Origin: a virus
IMG/VR virus record: IMGVR_UViG_3300034407_002720
Coordinates: 1 to 20,163 of that record
DNA length: 20,163 bases
Strand: one strand, 5' to 3'
In this document: piece after piece, positions 20,122 through 20,163 of the stretch
Numbering within the stretch: the stretch's first letter is position 1
Layout: each line of letters begins with the position of its first letter
Position numbers and translations under genes: made by a program
The notes under the pieces: model-generated
Told to the model about the DNA's origin: nothing
Databases searched by the model: none
The model's input: the letters and a program-made list of their open reading frames with translations, nothing else

Positions 20122-20163
20122 TGTTAATTATACATTTCTATTTAAAGTTATTGTAATTATTGT

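Noticed and set aside
20139-20146. TTTAAATA on the minus strand as a late promoter for the adhesin operon
   Set aside because: It deviates at the third base, which is conserved in all the others, and the window ends too soon to judge alternatives.
1-20163. tRNA genes, common in T4-like phages
   Set aside because: The gaps are all under about 170 nt, and none shows a cloverleaf with a GTTCGA-like T-loop.

Overview
The window looks like part of the virion-gene region of a marine T4-like myovirus. The DNA is AT-rich, genes are tightly packed with ATGA and TAATG overlaps, and a recognisable set of T4-type tail, neck and packaging proteins is present: tail sheath gp18, tail tube gp19, neck gp13, gp14-like, tail terminator gp15, head-completion nuclease gp4, a probable small terminase gp16 and a gp48/gp54-like baseplate protein. 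Fibre-type proteins with major-tropism-determinant N-terminal domains, Gly-rich adhesins, a 2OG-Fe(II) oxygenase and a Nudix hydrolase are typical cargo of marine T4-like phages. The host cannot be read from the sequence. No tRNA, CRISPR array, IS element or integrase was seen.

Layout. (A) 1-11981, minus strand, read right to left: an unknown 415-aa early-type gene; gp13; a small unknown gene; a dNMP-kinase-like P-loop protein; gp18; gp19; a gp48/54-like protein; a small unknown; gp4; gp16-like; two unknowns; then three short structural or fibre genes, of which one carries a cupredoxin-like domain and the last runs off the left edge. The 2OG oxygenase (12049-12735) is also on this strand. (B) 12814-16419, plus strand: gp14-like, gp15 with a long C-terminal extension, Nudix hydrolase, and an unknown Lys-rich protein. 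(C) 16426-20121, minus strand: a four-gene operon joined by TAATG stop/start overlaps. It encodes two related Gly-rich adhesins (one with four cadherin-like repeats), a helical protein and a 38-aa mini-protein.

Control. Two promoter classes can be read. Late promoters of the form (G/A/T)ATAAATA precede most virion transcription units on both strands. Three sigma70-type promoters sharing CTTGAC at -35 precede the oxygenase, the 415-aa gene and the kinase-like gene, so early-type genes sit as islands inside the late block. Upstream of gp14 a late plus-strand promoter lies inside the spacer of an early minus-strand promoter. Two strong minus-strand terminators close the sheath unit and the 216-aa fibre unit.

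The most unusual features are the fibre operon with its repeated N-terminal aromatic module (including a gene that is nothing but that module), similar Trp-hairpin modules in sheath, gp14 and gp15, the apparent type-1 copper ligand set in a 216-aa fibre protein, and the nested early/late divergent promoter. All functional names come from recalled family patterns, since no search could be run.
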